A DNA stretch of 64,000 bases from Lutjanus erythropterus (Eukaryota > Chordata > Actinopteri > Lutjaniformes > Lutjanidae): NCBI GenBank assembly GCA_020091685.1, contig CM034597.1:35085301-35149300 (forward strand), written 5' to 3'. The translations under genes were made by a program, and so were the position numbers. The notes under the pieces are model-generated. The model was given only the letters and a program-made list of their open reading frames with translations. It was not told where the DNA came from and ran no database searches. This document shows, one piece after another, positions 10,512-22,051 of the stretch; position 1 is the stretch's first letter, and the number at the start of each line of letters is the position of its first letter.

Positions 10512-13284
10512 TTGTGAGTACTTATTTGTGCAGTGCTGCCATTATTATTATTATTATTATTATGGTTAATTTCAGATGTTTAAACCTGCAATGACTGATA
10601 TTTTAAGAAATCTGGCAGTTTATCTTCTGTGGTGTACTTGTTAGCAAGCAGATGCCTATTTATGCACTGAGCAGATATAGAACAGCATTATCTTTTATTT
10701 AGAGTTGTGTTTCTGGCTACCTGGTGGAAGTGAGTACATTAATCTCTCTCTTTTAGCTCTGTTTTGAACTCATTCAACTCCTGAGGGAAATATCTGGCTC
10801 TTCAGCTGCAAAATGCTCCACTATATACACCAGCTATGCCTGTCTGCTGGTTAGTGTTGAGCAGGTAGTGTACAGGGGGATTTTAGTGCTTTAAGACAGT
10901 GAAGTTTCAGCTAAACGGATAAAAAAAAATGAGCGGAAACTTGATATAAAGGTCTGTAGATCTGCAGAGAGGGATGATTATTCCCTGTGGGTTCATCACT
11001 ACAAGTGACACCTTTCACATTGCAATTGTCACATTTCACATTACACAGAGTTTGCAAAGTAATTTGATCGATTCCCATTATAAAAATATTGATTGTGGCG
11101 GCTTTAAATCACAAAGTACAAAGAATAACCTGTGCTGCATAGTTCAGAAAAACACCCAGCCAACTCCCAAACACGATCAGAGAGGCTTAATATTTTTCCT
11201 GGTCTACTGGGATGCTCCTTTTGCTTGAGCTGGTGCTTTGCAGAGATTTATGTCTCTTTCTCTATACCCCCAGTATTTACCAGGGGAGTCTGACGTAGCT
11301 CTTCAAAATGGTCCTTACCAGAATGTGAAAGGGATCTAATGGAAGGGTTGGGGGGGAGCCAAAATGGTTAGGAACCACCGGAATAGACCGCAGTATAGAT
11401 CTGCATGGCGTCTGGTTTACAGTGCGTCTTGCTGCACCGGTGTCCCTTTATGACTGTTGACAACACAAAGCTGATAGTTATTACAGTTTTATTGAAAGCC
11501 ATGTTAAAGTTAAAGGCGAGCTAACACAATGTGACAGGGCAACAAACAATCCCTCCAGGAGGTTTTATAATTTTTGTGGCCTAAAATGTCTGATTTCACT
11601 GCAGCTTTTCTAAAAAAAAAAGTGCAAGCGTTAAATGCATTTTTTGCATTGAAATGCCAGAGCAAGTGAAAATTGCATTAAAAAATTTGCGTTTTTTTGT
11701 ATAATTCATAAAAAATCAAAGGCAGGTTGTCCCAGGCAGAATGAAAAGGCACTCGGCTGAGTATTGTAAGTAACCTCCAACAAAATATGCCTTATTGGGT
11801 ATTTGCACTTCAGCGTATTCTACAAAAAAGCAAAAATTTTTTGCAGATCAGACTCAGTCAAAACAGCAAGCACAATAATATTAAATATAAAAGGACACAC
11901 AGCATTGATAAATGACAATAATAAAGTCAAACCATATGTCCTTTTCAGTACCTGTGACAAAATAAAAAATAGTAAATGATAAAACACTGAGTCAGCTCTT
12001 TCATTTCTGCAGAAGACTGATATGACTGGTGGATCTAGTGGGAAGCTACACTGATTGTTAAAATTTGCAGAAAAGTTGTGGTGATTTGACAAAATTGTAA
12101 GGTCATGCAGGATTCAAATGGGTTGGTTGAACTTGGTTGGTTGGACTGAATAAAAGCGCAAATTATGTTAAGGTTGTGGTTGGCCACATGTCTTACTACT
12201 TCTCAACCTTTGAAATGAATTGTTAGCCGTCATATATTTAAGTACAACCACTTCTAAAATCAGTAGGGAAATATACATAACTGCATTGATACTGGGTTAC
12301 TGTGACAGCAGGGTCAGACTGTCTAGAGCCTGTTGAGCTGGGACACAAAATAGGTTGTTGGTCAGTCTGTGGTGGGACCACAGCCAGGGCAGAAGATAAA
12401 ACAGTTATTTTTTTTCTCTCTTTTTTTTTTTTAAAGTGAACATAGCATTTGTATGCTAGGCTATCACTAGTCCGGCCTACCTGTGGAGGATGGGAGGGCA
12501 AAGTTGGCTCTCTCAGCAGTCTGACATTAAACATGCATGATGTGTGCTTTTATTTAATTGGTGCTGAAATATTAATAGAGCTGGCATTCACTGGCTGACA
12601 TTTGACTGGAGAGAGAAGAAGAAAAAGTGAAAGAGAGAGAGAGAGAGGCTCCTGAAGGCTGGGTTGGAAGTGATGTGGCCAGTGTGTCAGTGAATTGTTG
12701 CTGTGTCAGCTGACACGTCTGTGCATTGTGCTTTTTGTTATGGTGGCTGGCTGCAGACACGCTGACTGTAGAGGGTGACTGGCAGATGCTAATGATATGG
12801 CTCCAGTTGTATTTATGCTAGCTGCGATGATAGCTTCTTACTGTGCGTTCACACTGTGGGCAGCATGATTGATGCATTGCTCTGTCCTTGGTGATTGTGG
12901 GTGGCGCAAGAAGCTCAGGTTGCATTAGTGTCGTGTTCTGCGACCATACCGTTTTCACGCTGCATATGTGTTGTTTTAGAACAGTGGTTGGAGCAAACTG
13001 GGACATGGGTGGGGTACAGAACCATTGCTGGAGGTCGTGGATGACCAGTTGAAAACTGAAAGTGTGCACTCCACTACCCATACTACCACACTATTTAGTA
13101 TACTAGAAAAAGATGTCCTAGTACATAGTATGTCAGTTACCAAAAATACCAGGATGTGCTACAGCAGATTTTTATGATGCTATCATGCTGACCTTTATTT
13201 CACTAAAATTCAATGTGGATCCTTTTCAATTAGTTGCTTCTTCTGTCAGTGTTAATGATTGAAACAAAAAAATGCAGGGCATGA

Positions 13285-13640
13285 TAATTTCACTCAATGC
13301 ATGTTTTTAGCTTTGCTAGGCTAGCAGCGCAGCTGAATCAGTCCACCACTTTGGTCCAGACTGACTACCTCTCATATCATCATCAGGTCAATTTTAATGC
13401 TTCCAGTACTTTGGTTTATGACCAAATACCTGTAGAATCAATGACATTCCCATCCACCTCAGATGAACTTTGTTTTTAGTGCTAGTTAGCAAAGGTTAGC
13501 ATGCTAACACACTAAACTGAGATAGTGAACATGTTACACAAATATCTGATAGGATAAAATGGTGACATGATGACATTTTATATCCAAAAGGTCAAAGGTC
13601 ATTTGACTATGACATCATACCGTTCAGCTCACTGGAAATC
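13285..13640 (+). repeat. Probable dispersed repeat carrying a DR1 motif
   Basis: The text runs through TTTTTAGCTTTGCTAGGC, GCTAGTTAGCAAAGGTTAGC, ATGCTAACACACTAAAC and AAGGTCAAAGGTCA, a set of blocks I recognise as repeated in fish genomes. No second copy stands out inside this window, so the limits are approximate. At 13589-13601 it contains AGGTCA-A-AGGTCA. Confidence 0.45.
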
Positions 13641-14414
13641 ATACATATCAATAGAATGATTTATATTTTGGCAAAGAATTCCTTCAAAATCTTCACTACA
13701 TACCTTACATGAGTCTGGACAGACACGCATGTTAACTGAAACTTGTCTGGCTGTTGGAAGCATGTAGCCGCAAGATGGTAACTCTTGTCTGGTGTTTCGA
13801 ACAACTTGATAGTAATGTGTGAATTGATTAATGGTTTGAATCACAAACCTAGAGAACATACTGCCACTTAAGGTATTTACACTGAGATAAAATACATTTA
13901 ACTGATTGTCATAAAAGCCTAAACTGTCAGTCACTGTCAGTTTACTATGACTGTAAAGGCTACAAAATCCTAAACAATTAGGCAAAATAACCTAAGGGCT
14001 TTATGCAACGCGTCGCAGTAAACCCCTTAGCATAGAGAAATATTTCGTGTAGGGGATAAACTTCAGGTAGTTTATGCAACTGGGCACACAGATTGCACAC
14101 TGACTTTCTTGTCGTGTGGCCATAAGGTCAAAATGATAATTCACTATCAACTTTATGAATTAATTAATATCTGTAGCTTCTGTAGTCGTGGAGCAGCTTG
14201 GCCAGTCTGTAGCTACTTTATATTCAAACTGTTAAGTGGTAGTTACTGCTCTGAAAATCACTCTCACCCACTCTGTTTGCCTGTCACATAAGAGGCAGCT
14301 TTCTTAAGTTAATGAAAAAAAAAGCATAAGAAATCTCAGTGACATCTATTCAGATCTTAGGAAACAACACATTAGTCAGCCAGTACCAGGTGTATTTCAG
14401 GACTCGAAAAAGCT

Positions 14415-14443
14415 GTTGCCATAGATACAGTTCCCAAGGAAAC
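14415..14443 (+). promoter_or_regulatory. Paired RFX-type X-box motifs
   Basis: GTTGCCATAGATAC (14415-14428) and GTTCCCAAGGAAAC (14430-14443) are adjacent. The second fits the palindromic RFX pattern GTTNCC..GGNAAC fully; the first is one or two bases off. Tandem X-boxes are typical of RFX-bound enhancers and promoters. This is motif evidence only. Confidence 0.5.
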
Positions 14444-15114
14444 ACAGGAAGAGGCTGTGACAGGGGTCCTGCTCCACCTATGGCTAATCCTGAGGGAGGC
14501 TACGATAGCCATGTAGGCTAACTGTACACCTCGGACACTGGGGGATACTGCTGCAAATAGCTGCGTTTAGTTTGTGGTGGAGAGCTGGTGATTGCAGCTA
14601 AAGCCAGCCTGACTTATGAAGCTAGCTGCAAGCCTGGCTGCCCTTTCACTTGGCTTGCCTATGGCCCAGACATGCTAGCTAATTCAGAGCTTAAGCCTCT
14701 AGGCCTGTGCGCCAGGCTTCAGGGATGCTGTGAGGACACTTGCTAGCCTGGTTGTGTACTTTTCTCCTCTCCTCTCTGCTGTCTTCTCCTTTCTTTTATC
14801 TCAGTCGGTGCCCAGCAACAGCCTGTTGTTTTCCATTCTGGAGTCGTGCTCCATGCGTGTATGTCTGTGTGTGTGTCTGTGTGTTTGTGTGTGTCTGTGC
14901 ATGAGAGAGAGTGAGTGAGAGTGTGTGGGAGAGCTGGGTGCTGCAGTGTCTAGAAACAGCCTCAGGAGAAGATCTCTCTCTGCACACACACACATTTACA
15001 CACAAACACACATGCGTACACATGTACAGACAGTAAACCTATTATCTGATGCATGCATGCATCATAGCTTATATTTATTTGCTAATATACGCTAATAGGG
15101 ATATAGAAAGATAT

Positions 15115-16100
15115 AGCTGTGATTAGGGTACTGAATTCTGTACTTTCAAGGATGTAGACTAAAATACATTGGTACTACTGGACACCAATTCATATAAAAT
15201 CAATCTGTGCCAAATCTTGATACCTGGTAGCACATCTGGCTGAGAGAGCAAAAGAGGGTAAAGAGAGAAAGAGAGAGGGATGTTAGCCCAACAACTTGTT
15301 CAACTCGCAGTGAGTCAGGACAATACAAGTATAGTTAAACTTTTCAAAACTCAACACAGACAGCACTTACTGCATTATTGTTATGTGAAATACAAAGCTG
15401 AAGAAGGCAAACCTGAGCTTGAAAGCCAAGTCCCCTAAAGCGGCTGTAGCTAATGTTAGCATGCATGCAGCTAGCATCTAAATAGTGTAACCTTTCATGG
15501 ATAACAAAACTTTAAGCGAGGCATCAAAAACTTTATCAGCATCTTCTGTTGATTAATTAGTTTGTTGGGCAAGTTTTTGCTGTAGATGACTGCTCTTTTT
15601 ACTGAGATAAATGTCTTGGTTAGCTTAGCATTTTTACAAGCAATAGCCAGCATGGGCTGTATCAGAAACTCCTTATCAATATGCTATTTATAACGCTACT
15701 ACATTGTGTGAAATTTATTAGCATGTCTGAAACCTTAGTATCAAACCAATATTTGTGAATTACCGACTAATAATGGGGAAATATTACAGTATGTGAGTGC
15801 AGTGGTGCTAATGATGACAACAGCATAACAGGAAGGATGTCATATGTGCTTCCTTCATGACACAAACAACAGTGTTGCCCTGGTGACAGACTGACAGGGT
15901 GCAGGTTAGAGATGTGTTTGAGGTAGAAATAAATAACAGAATATTTGAAATAAATAACAATGTTGGCACTGAGAAGTCTGGACTTATTTCTTTACAATAG
16001 AAATTGCATTTTTGTTATTACAGAAAGAGTAAAGCGCCAAAAAAAGGGGTACTGTTGGGTACAGGTACCGAATACCAGGTACCATCATCTGTACTGTCCT
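15115..16100 (+). repeat. Possible dispersed element with GGTAC-type ends
   Basis: The left side has GGTACTGAATTCTGTACTTT, CTGGACACCAATTCAT and CAAATCTTGATACCTGGTA. The right side has GGGTACAGGTACCGAATACC. These resemble the two ends of a common fish repeat, but the inside (which includes GAGA and unique-looking DNA) is not diagnosed. The limits are uncertain. Confidence 0.35.
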
Positions 16101-16429
16101 AACTAGAAACATACCTGTTTGAACTGTACTTCAGTATGAATTTTTGTTACTGGGTGAAACTGGGTGACATGTCTCTCTTATTGCACTCTTGCTTCCCCTT
16201 CTCTCTCCCCCACAGACACCTCAGCACACCTACACACGCACACACGCACACACACACTTATCTCATTATCTGTCTGGCCACCGCTAACGTTCAGTTTCTT
16301 CTTCTATGGCATTCAGCTGTTTTCTACCTCGACTCCTCCTCAACCTGCAACAGGCATCATCACGGTTTGTGTGTGTATGCATGTCTGAGTGTGCGTGTGT
16401 GTGTGTGGTGGGGACTCTGTTATGTCATT

Positions 16430-17557
16430 GGCTGGCTGGAATGTAGGGGCGTGGCTTGTACCGGTAACGATATCTGACAGTTAGAGAGGGAGAGAGGCGT
16501 CGGGTTGCAGCTCCAATAAAAGACTGGAAAAGACAATTTGCTGAAAGACAGACAGAGAAAAGGAGAGAGCAGGTGGGCGTGGAGTAGGCTGAAAAAAGAG
16601 AGAGACAGACAGAATACTGTACTGAGAGAGGGAGAGACGGGAAGAGAGGAGAGAGTGAGACTTGGAGCGACATCACAGATGTAGGAGGGAGGGGAGGAGA
16701 AACAGAAGAGTTGCAGAGTGATTCTTCCAACCATCCACCTACTTCAGATGCTCTCCTCCTCGCCGCCTGCATCCTTCCACCTCCCTCCTTTCTGCCGTCC
16801 AGCCGCCCATCCCTCCCTCCCTTCTTCCTTCCATATTTAATGGGAGCGCACACAGTGACAGAGGGGAGATTGACTGGTCATCTCCTTGGACTGGAGAGGA
16901 GGAGGAGGAGGGAGCGAGAAGGGAGGAAGAGGTGGGGTGGACAAAGACTGAGAGAAAGAGTGAACTCCTTTAAATAATCAATCCTCATATCCTGTCGCTG
17001 CCTGGCTGGCCCACACTCCACAGCACTCTGTCTTCTCTCTGAAGAAGAGAGGAAAGAAGGGAGATTTTGGACAACCAGAGATGAGGCTGCTGGACATTTC
17101 TCCTGGATAGAGAGAAGATGGGATGATGGACAAAAAAGACAGAAGGGTAGATGGATTGATGGGTAGATGGATGTACAGTGACCCCGACGGACCAACTCCA
17201 ACTCTAAGAGGACTCTGTCTACCTGCCCTGCACTTTCTACCTCCTCCTCCAGCTCCTCCTCCAGCTCCTCCTCCTCATCTTACCATCTGCCAGCTGCTAT
17301 CTCACTCCTGAGGGAGCTGAAGAAGAGAAAAGGGAAAATAAAGAGGTAATAATTAGAGAAAATGATTAAAATATCACCACTGGCAACATAGTCCTCAGCA
17401 GAAACAGAACAGAAGGAAGTGCTGGACTGTTATATTTGACAGCAACACATTCAGAAGCTTGAAAGAAAGTGAAGTGACAAAGAGATGAAGCCGCAGAGAA
17501 GCGTTACAACATGAACTCTATCTTGTCTGTCTAAAGGAAGAGCGGACAGCGGAGACG
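16430..17557 (+). promoter_or_regulatory. dlg1: Probable alternative promoter 2 and 5' leader of the MNYIFGNN exon
   Basis: Roughly 1.1 kb of GA/CT-rich, GC-enriched DNA directly precedes the alternative initiator ATG at 17558 and continues into it without a clear splice acceptor. It is unlike the AT-rich intron on either side. It has several upstream ATGs, including one opening a 62-codon uORF (17123-17311). No TATA box at a convincing position was identified, so the transcription start is not placed. Transcription from here is inferred from the coding first exon that follows. Confidence 0.55.
17123..17311 (+). other. Upstream ORF in the leader of alternative first exon 2
   Basis: This 62-codon frame starts MMDKKDRRVDGLMG and ends with a Pro-rich run encoded by CTCCTCCAG repeats. 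It terminates about 250 bases before the main ATG at 17558. No protein family matches. If the leader is transcribed as drawn, this uORF and several shorter upstream ATGs would be expected to dampen translation of the isoform. Confidence 0.35.
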
Positions 17558-17827
17558 ATGAACTATATTTTCGGCAACAACACCCTGTACCCCCGCAGCG
17601 CCAGGGTAGGCGGGGCGTCCGGGGGTCAAGGGGCGGGGCTAGGAGTCAAACAGAAGCTGGGACCCAAGCGGGGCTCCTCTGAGGAGCTGGCACCTCCCCA
17701 CACCTCGTCCCCCTCCACCTCCTCTCCCGCCTCCTCCTCCCCCTCCACGTCCTCCTCTCGCTGGCAGCAGCTCCTCATGTTCTTCTCCAGGAGGAGTGCC
17801 TTCACCGACTGTATCAATGCCGGCCAG
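17558..17827 (+). CDS. dlg1: Alternative first coding exon, MNYIFGNN N-terminus
   Basis: The exon has ninety codons from ATG to donor CAG/GTAACG and ends in phase 0, compatible with the I1B exon at 44931. The peptide starts MNYIFGNNTLYPRSARVGG, passes through KQKLGPKRGSSEEL and a Ser/Thr/Pro-rich run (STSSPASSSPSTSS), and ends SRWQQLLMFFSRRSAFTDCI then NAGQ. From memory, a mammalian DLG1 isoform begins MNYIFGNNTLLYSR and carries an SRWQQ...FIDCI block before ANPPPV, so this is a vertebrate-conserved alternative N-terminus that replaces the L27-containing region. The Ser/Thr/Pro stretch is longer here and is encoded by TCC repeats. The hydrophobic-basic segment WQQLLMFFSRR could touch membranes (inference). 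Upstream, the leader is continuous. Confidence 0.85.
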
Positions 17828-18127
17828 GTAACGCACACGTCACACACTGTGTATGTGGGTGTGTGTGTGTGCGCGCTTTATGCTTGAGGGGTGGTGGTAG
17901 GGGATCAGGGTGGGAGGCTTGTAACTTAAGCTGGGTTTTTGTTTTGTGTGTGTGTATGTGTGTGTGTGTTCGTGCATACATGGGGCTGATCATTACATTA
18001 GCAAACATTCTCTAGTTTCAGTTTCTTCGCCAAAGCAGGGAGGCAGTCAGGGGCAGCAGGCAGGTTTTTTTTTTCTAAATTGAAGTTGAAGCGGCTCTCT
18101 CTCTTTGTGGTTGAGATTTTTGATAAT

Positions 18128-18194
18128 GTTGTCATGGAAATGAGCCCTGGCGTAGTGTATGAGACCCAGAGAGCCAGTGTGTTGCCATGGCAAA
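18128..18194 (+). promoter_or_regulatory. Two RFX-type X-boxes just downstream of alternative first exon 2
   Basis: GTTGTCATGGAAAT (18128-18141) and GTTGCCATGGCAAA (18181-18194) lie 39 bases apart and about 300 bases into the intron after the MNYIFGNN exon. The second differs from a perfect GTTGCCATGGCAAC palindrome only at its final base. An intronic enhancer for promoter 2 is plausible. Confidence 0.55.
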
Positions 18195-18364
18195 GCCATC
18201 ATTTAGCTGGTGATTGCGTTTGCACTTTGGCAGTCCAGTGGCACTAGATGAGAAGTCCACAGTGAAATCAAAATCTTACCATGGAAGGGGAAGGTGTGTG
18301 GCTGACCTGAGAAGAGAGGAGTCACCACACGTTTATATCGTTTCTTTGTTTTATTTTGGCACAA

Positions 18365-18702
18365 TTAGTGATAGAAATCATACATAATGTTTATATATAA
18401 TTTGGCGTCCTAGCTATGTTTTTGTTAGTGTATATCCACCTGAAAATTAAAATCATGTTGTTACCTGAGAATGAGTCATTTATATCTACAGAGAGAGCAG
18501 GTCCCCTTCCACAGAGGCCGCTATGTTGCACCGCCATGTTTCTGCTGCAGCCCAGAAGGGCCCTTTGTGTTTTTCCCGACTTAAGCTGTCACCCTAGACT
18601 CTCCTATATGCTTGGAAGGGGAGGGTGCGGTGAGAGTTCAGTTGGTTGCAGTCTGCAACCTCACCACTAGATGCTGCTGAATCCTACACACTGGTTCTTT
18701 AA
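18365..18702 (+). mobile_element. MITE-like copy, 'CAGTGTGTAA...' family, copy 2
   Basis: Blocks include CACCTGAAAATTAAAATCA, TTACCTGAGAATGAGTCATT, CCTTCCACAGAGGCCGC, ACCGCCATGTTTCTGCTGCA, TATGCTTGGAAGGGGAGGGT, CAGTTGGTTGCAGTCTGCAA and ATCCTACACACTGG at the right end. This is the most complete of the four copies in the window and is on the same strand as the others. Confidence 0.8.
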
Positions 18703-20692
18703 ATGTGGCGAAGCAAATGTTGCGCAGTGTATGTGTGACAAAACTACAGCGAGTGATGTGCATGTCCTCAAAAATATAAGTACATCTACGACCTCTGTAG
18801 AGATATTAGATTGAGACAGCAATAACTGTGACTGGTCAGTTTGGGCTGTTAATCGCAATTGCAATGAAATCACAATATGGTGCAATATCTAAATTGTAGA
18901 ACCAGAACCAGGAACAGGACCAAATGAGGCACTGTAGTGCTGCATAGGTGACCTGACCTAAAACTCTTGTTCTCCAGATGAAAGATAACATATTTATTTG
19001 GTACAGACCTCCATAAATATCACATCATCACGACCTGAATAGTTTAAAACTGATCATTTCTGCTAATCGCAATTTCAATCAAAATAATTGCAATATGAGT
19101 TTTTTACCAAATCATGCAGCCATACTAACAATACATGGGAAATGGACTGCTGATGAAAGGTGTCCGTTAGCTAACTAGGGTGCATTTACATTTGTTTGAA
19201 TGTTGATTCACATCCCTCCCTCCCCCTCCCCATGGGTCTCCATATTCAATAATATATGCAGGATACAAGAATCCAAAATTTATCAGCAACACCAAAAATA
19301 TATTTCATTTGCAGTGGGTTGCATATTGCAGAAGCCAGAAAACTTTATTGGTGAGCAGTTCTCATTGAACTGAATAGGCGCAGTCCTTAGATCTGGTATC
19401 CTCTTCTTAATACATCAATGGTTCTAACAAACCAAATGAAATAACTGAAACACCATAAACATGATGATTGTGCAGCAGTAGTCTCATGATCAGCAATGAG
19501 ACAAGGGGACATAGAAGTTACCTTGTTGTAATGATGTTTCAGTACAGGAGTAGCCCACCACTCCTCCGTATCACAAAGTAAATATTTAAAATGTACAAGC
19601 AATTACTTCCAGATTAGAATTAAATCTTAATATAGCCTGATTATGAAATATATATCTTTTGCTGCAGTGCTGCTGTCAGTAGGTAAAATAAAATGCTGAG
19701 TAATATCTCAAATTTTGCACTGTAGTTATCCACAGTGGGACTCCCATTAACCTATTGTGTCAAGTCTGATGGCGTTTCACATGCTGAGACAAAAATGCTT
19801 ATATACAATGGCACTGTTACAAAGACCGTGGTATAATTATGATTGAATGAGTCGGTTGCCTACCTGAGTGGTTAAATAAAGGTAAAATATTTACACCGAT
19901 TCATTGGGGATGTAGGCTGAAAGAAAGTGTTTGTCTTGCAGCGTTACTGCTGACAGAACTCATAAATAAAATTGGCGTCCATGTTAACCAACTTGAGTCA
20001 TCACAGCAGCAGCTTGCATAAATCACTGAACTAATATCCAAAGCAATCTCAGCTACCTATGAAGGAGCCGGCGGAGCAGGAGTGCTGGTTGCTTGATAAA
20101 AATCCGTACATGAGACACTTCTGATGTTGACAGATGCTGCAGCAAACAGCCTCCTCAAGACTCCTCTCCTTACCACTCTCATAATTCCAATAATACATCA
20201 AAGTTTCCTCTATCAGTTCACTGTCTTTAATCCAAAGCACATTTTCATCCCTTTCATGTGGATTTGTTTCATGTTCAAGTTTAGCCTTTCTCACTTTTTT
20301 ATGTGCCTTAAAAATGCAGACCATCTGGGCCTGGAAGACTGTTTGGGGTCTTGATAATAATATTAGATGCTTACTTGGGATTTTTTTGCCTGGCATTCTG
20401 CACCTCTGAAGACAAGCTGGCCTGAAATCTCAGCCCATGACAAAACTGCTGCTGTAAGCCAGTGTGATTGGCTGCCGCCTCGACTCCACCTGCTGATGAC
20501 TGGATTCCTCCAAACACTGTACTCTCTCTGCTTCAGCTGAATTTTTGCTTGTGATGCTGGTCATTAAGATGGCTAGAATAATTTGGTCTCGGGACTTGTT
20601 TGCATGTGAGTTTACACTTTTGATTGCATTTGCACCCAGTTTCTGAAATATAGAGCTCCACCAGAATGTTCTCCCACAGCGGCTCACAGAAA

Positions 20693-20960
20693 CTTAAAAG
20701 GAAAGTTCACCCCAAAATGAAAATAATTTTTCCTCTGGTCTGTAGTGCTATTTATCCATCTAGATAGTTTTACTGTAAATTGCACTCGGATGTCTGTTGT
20801 CTCTTGAATATAGTGGAACTAGATGACACTCAGTTTGAGGTGCTCAAAGTGGTATTAATTATATATTTGACCACATTTCAAAACCTTGCAGCAACGCTTC
20901 CTTCCAGAAATCGTGAATCACGGCAGCTTACCTGGTGGGGAGCTGACCTGTTGCAAGACT
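20693..20960 (+). repeat. Dispersed repeat, 'GGAAAGTTCACCCCAAAATG' family, copy 1
   Basis: It opens with AAAAGGAAAGTTCACCCCAA and continues through CTATTTATCCATCTAGATAG, a block about cycle-like counts of TGTTTGTCTC type, and a segment near AACGCTTCCTTCCAGAAATC. An oppositely oriented partner sits at 52485-52690. It is typical of short non-autonomous fish transposons and has no coding sequence. Confidence 0.65.
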
Positions 20961-21771
20961 CTGGCTCAGTCAGGTGCAACCGTTGCAGAAAAAGAGTGTG
21001 CAAACATCAAAATGAACAAAGATAGCATTGAAACATGATAGAAGCATGCAACATATGTTTGTTTCATGTATTAATTTGAGCAACTTTACAGTCCCCTCAT
21101 GTCTCCACACATAGCTTGTGTTTTTGTCAGCAATTTCAGTCATGATTAAAACTAACCGTTTCCATCACACTTTGCTACTTTTAATGATACACCAACTTTC
21201 CCACCTCAGCCGAGCATTAAAACATGTTTAAATACGTCTAAAAACGGGTTAAATACTTTTTGACAAATGCCGTAATGCCTCTATTGGATCCTAACCTGCA
21301 GTATTGATCTAAACCTTCTGAGTGGACGGGGGACCACTCACAGCGTTCAACCCTGCAGCACTTACACATTTGTCTGCAGATTTACAGCACAGCCCATGGA
21401 GAAAAAAAGTTAACCCACCCACGCCCCCCTGCAGTAATCATATTGGCCAGTGTTTTCCCAAGGTGTTGCCATTTTCCTGTCCGAGGCACTTACTGCATGA
21501 CTGATAGGCCATTATACCACACACACAAACACACACAAACACAAACACACACACAGCTGTTAGCGTGGTTGATGCCAGAGACTTTTTTTTTTAACTATTT
21601 GATGGAAGTGGTTTGGATCTGCTGATCTGGCCTCATGGGTCAAGTCAAAAATGTGCCATATTGCTTTTCAAACTGTGTATGTGTCTCTATGCATGTATGT
21701 GTGGTGTGTTTTTGTGTCTGAGAGAGATTTTGATGGTTGAACTAAACACTGGCAGTTGGTTGTTCACCTGA

Positions 21772-21778
21772 ACACACA

Positions 21779-21836
<58 letters not shown>
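21772..21836 (+). repeat. (CA)n microsatellite
   Basis: About 30 CA units with one early A interruption. Confidence 0.95.
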
Positions 21837-21840
<4 letters not shown>

Positions 21841-22051
21841 TTCATCACACTTTAATCAAATTATTAAGCCTTATAGAGTAAAACAATGTGACATTTATAG
21901 GTCTGGAATATGTTAGAGTCCAGACATGCTACTTTATCTCACCGGAAAGCATTTTATTGCAAAATCTCTTCCTTGCTGGCACTGGCTCTAACAGTATCGA
22001 TGCCTCATGCCATTAGCCCACCAGTCAATCCGTCTGTGTCGGTGGCTCCAC

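Larger units (their letters stand above)
6608..16429 (+). other. dlg1: First part of the ~38 kb intron, upstream of alternative promoter 2
   Basis: No exon is recognised. Contents: direct-repeat copy 2 (7509-7608), a degraded element with CCGCCAAGG-type ends (9857-10170), a MITE copy (10224-10511), an ATT run (10541-10562), a TE-like stretch with a DR1 half-site pair (13285-13640), two X-box motifs (14415-14443), GT-rich DNA around 14860-14900 and a probable dispersed element around 15115-16100. The remainder is AT-rich sequence without recognisable features. Confidence 0.65.

Noticed and set aside
15049-15064. GATGCATGCATGCATC palindrome as a protein-binding site
   Set aside because: It is a short simple-sequence GCAT repeat; such palindromes are frequent and nothing around it suggests function.
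20049-20396. 115-codon minus-strand frame as a possible gene
   Set aside because: No recognisable domain, no splice or promoter context, and overlapping frames on the other strand are equally open.
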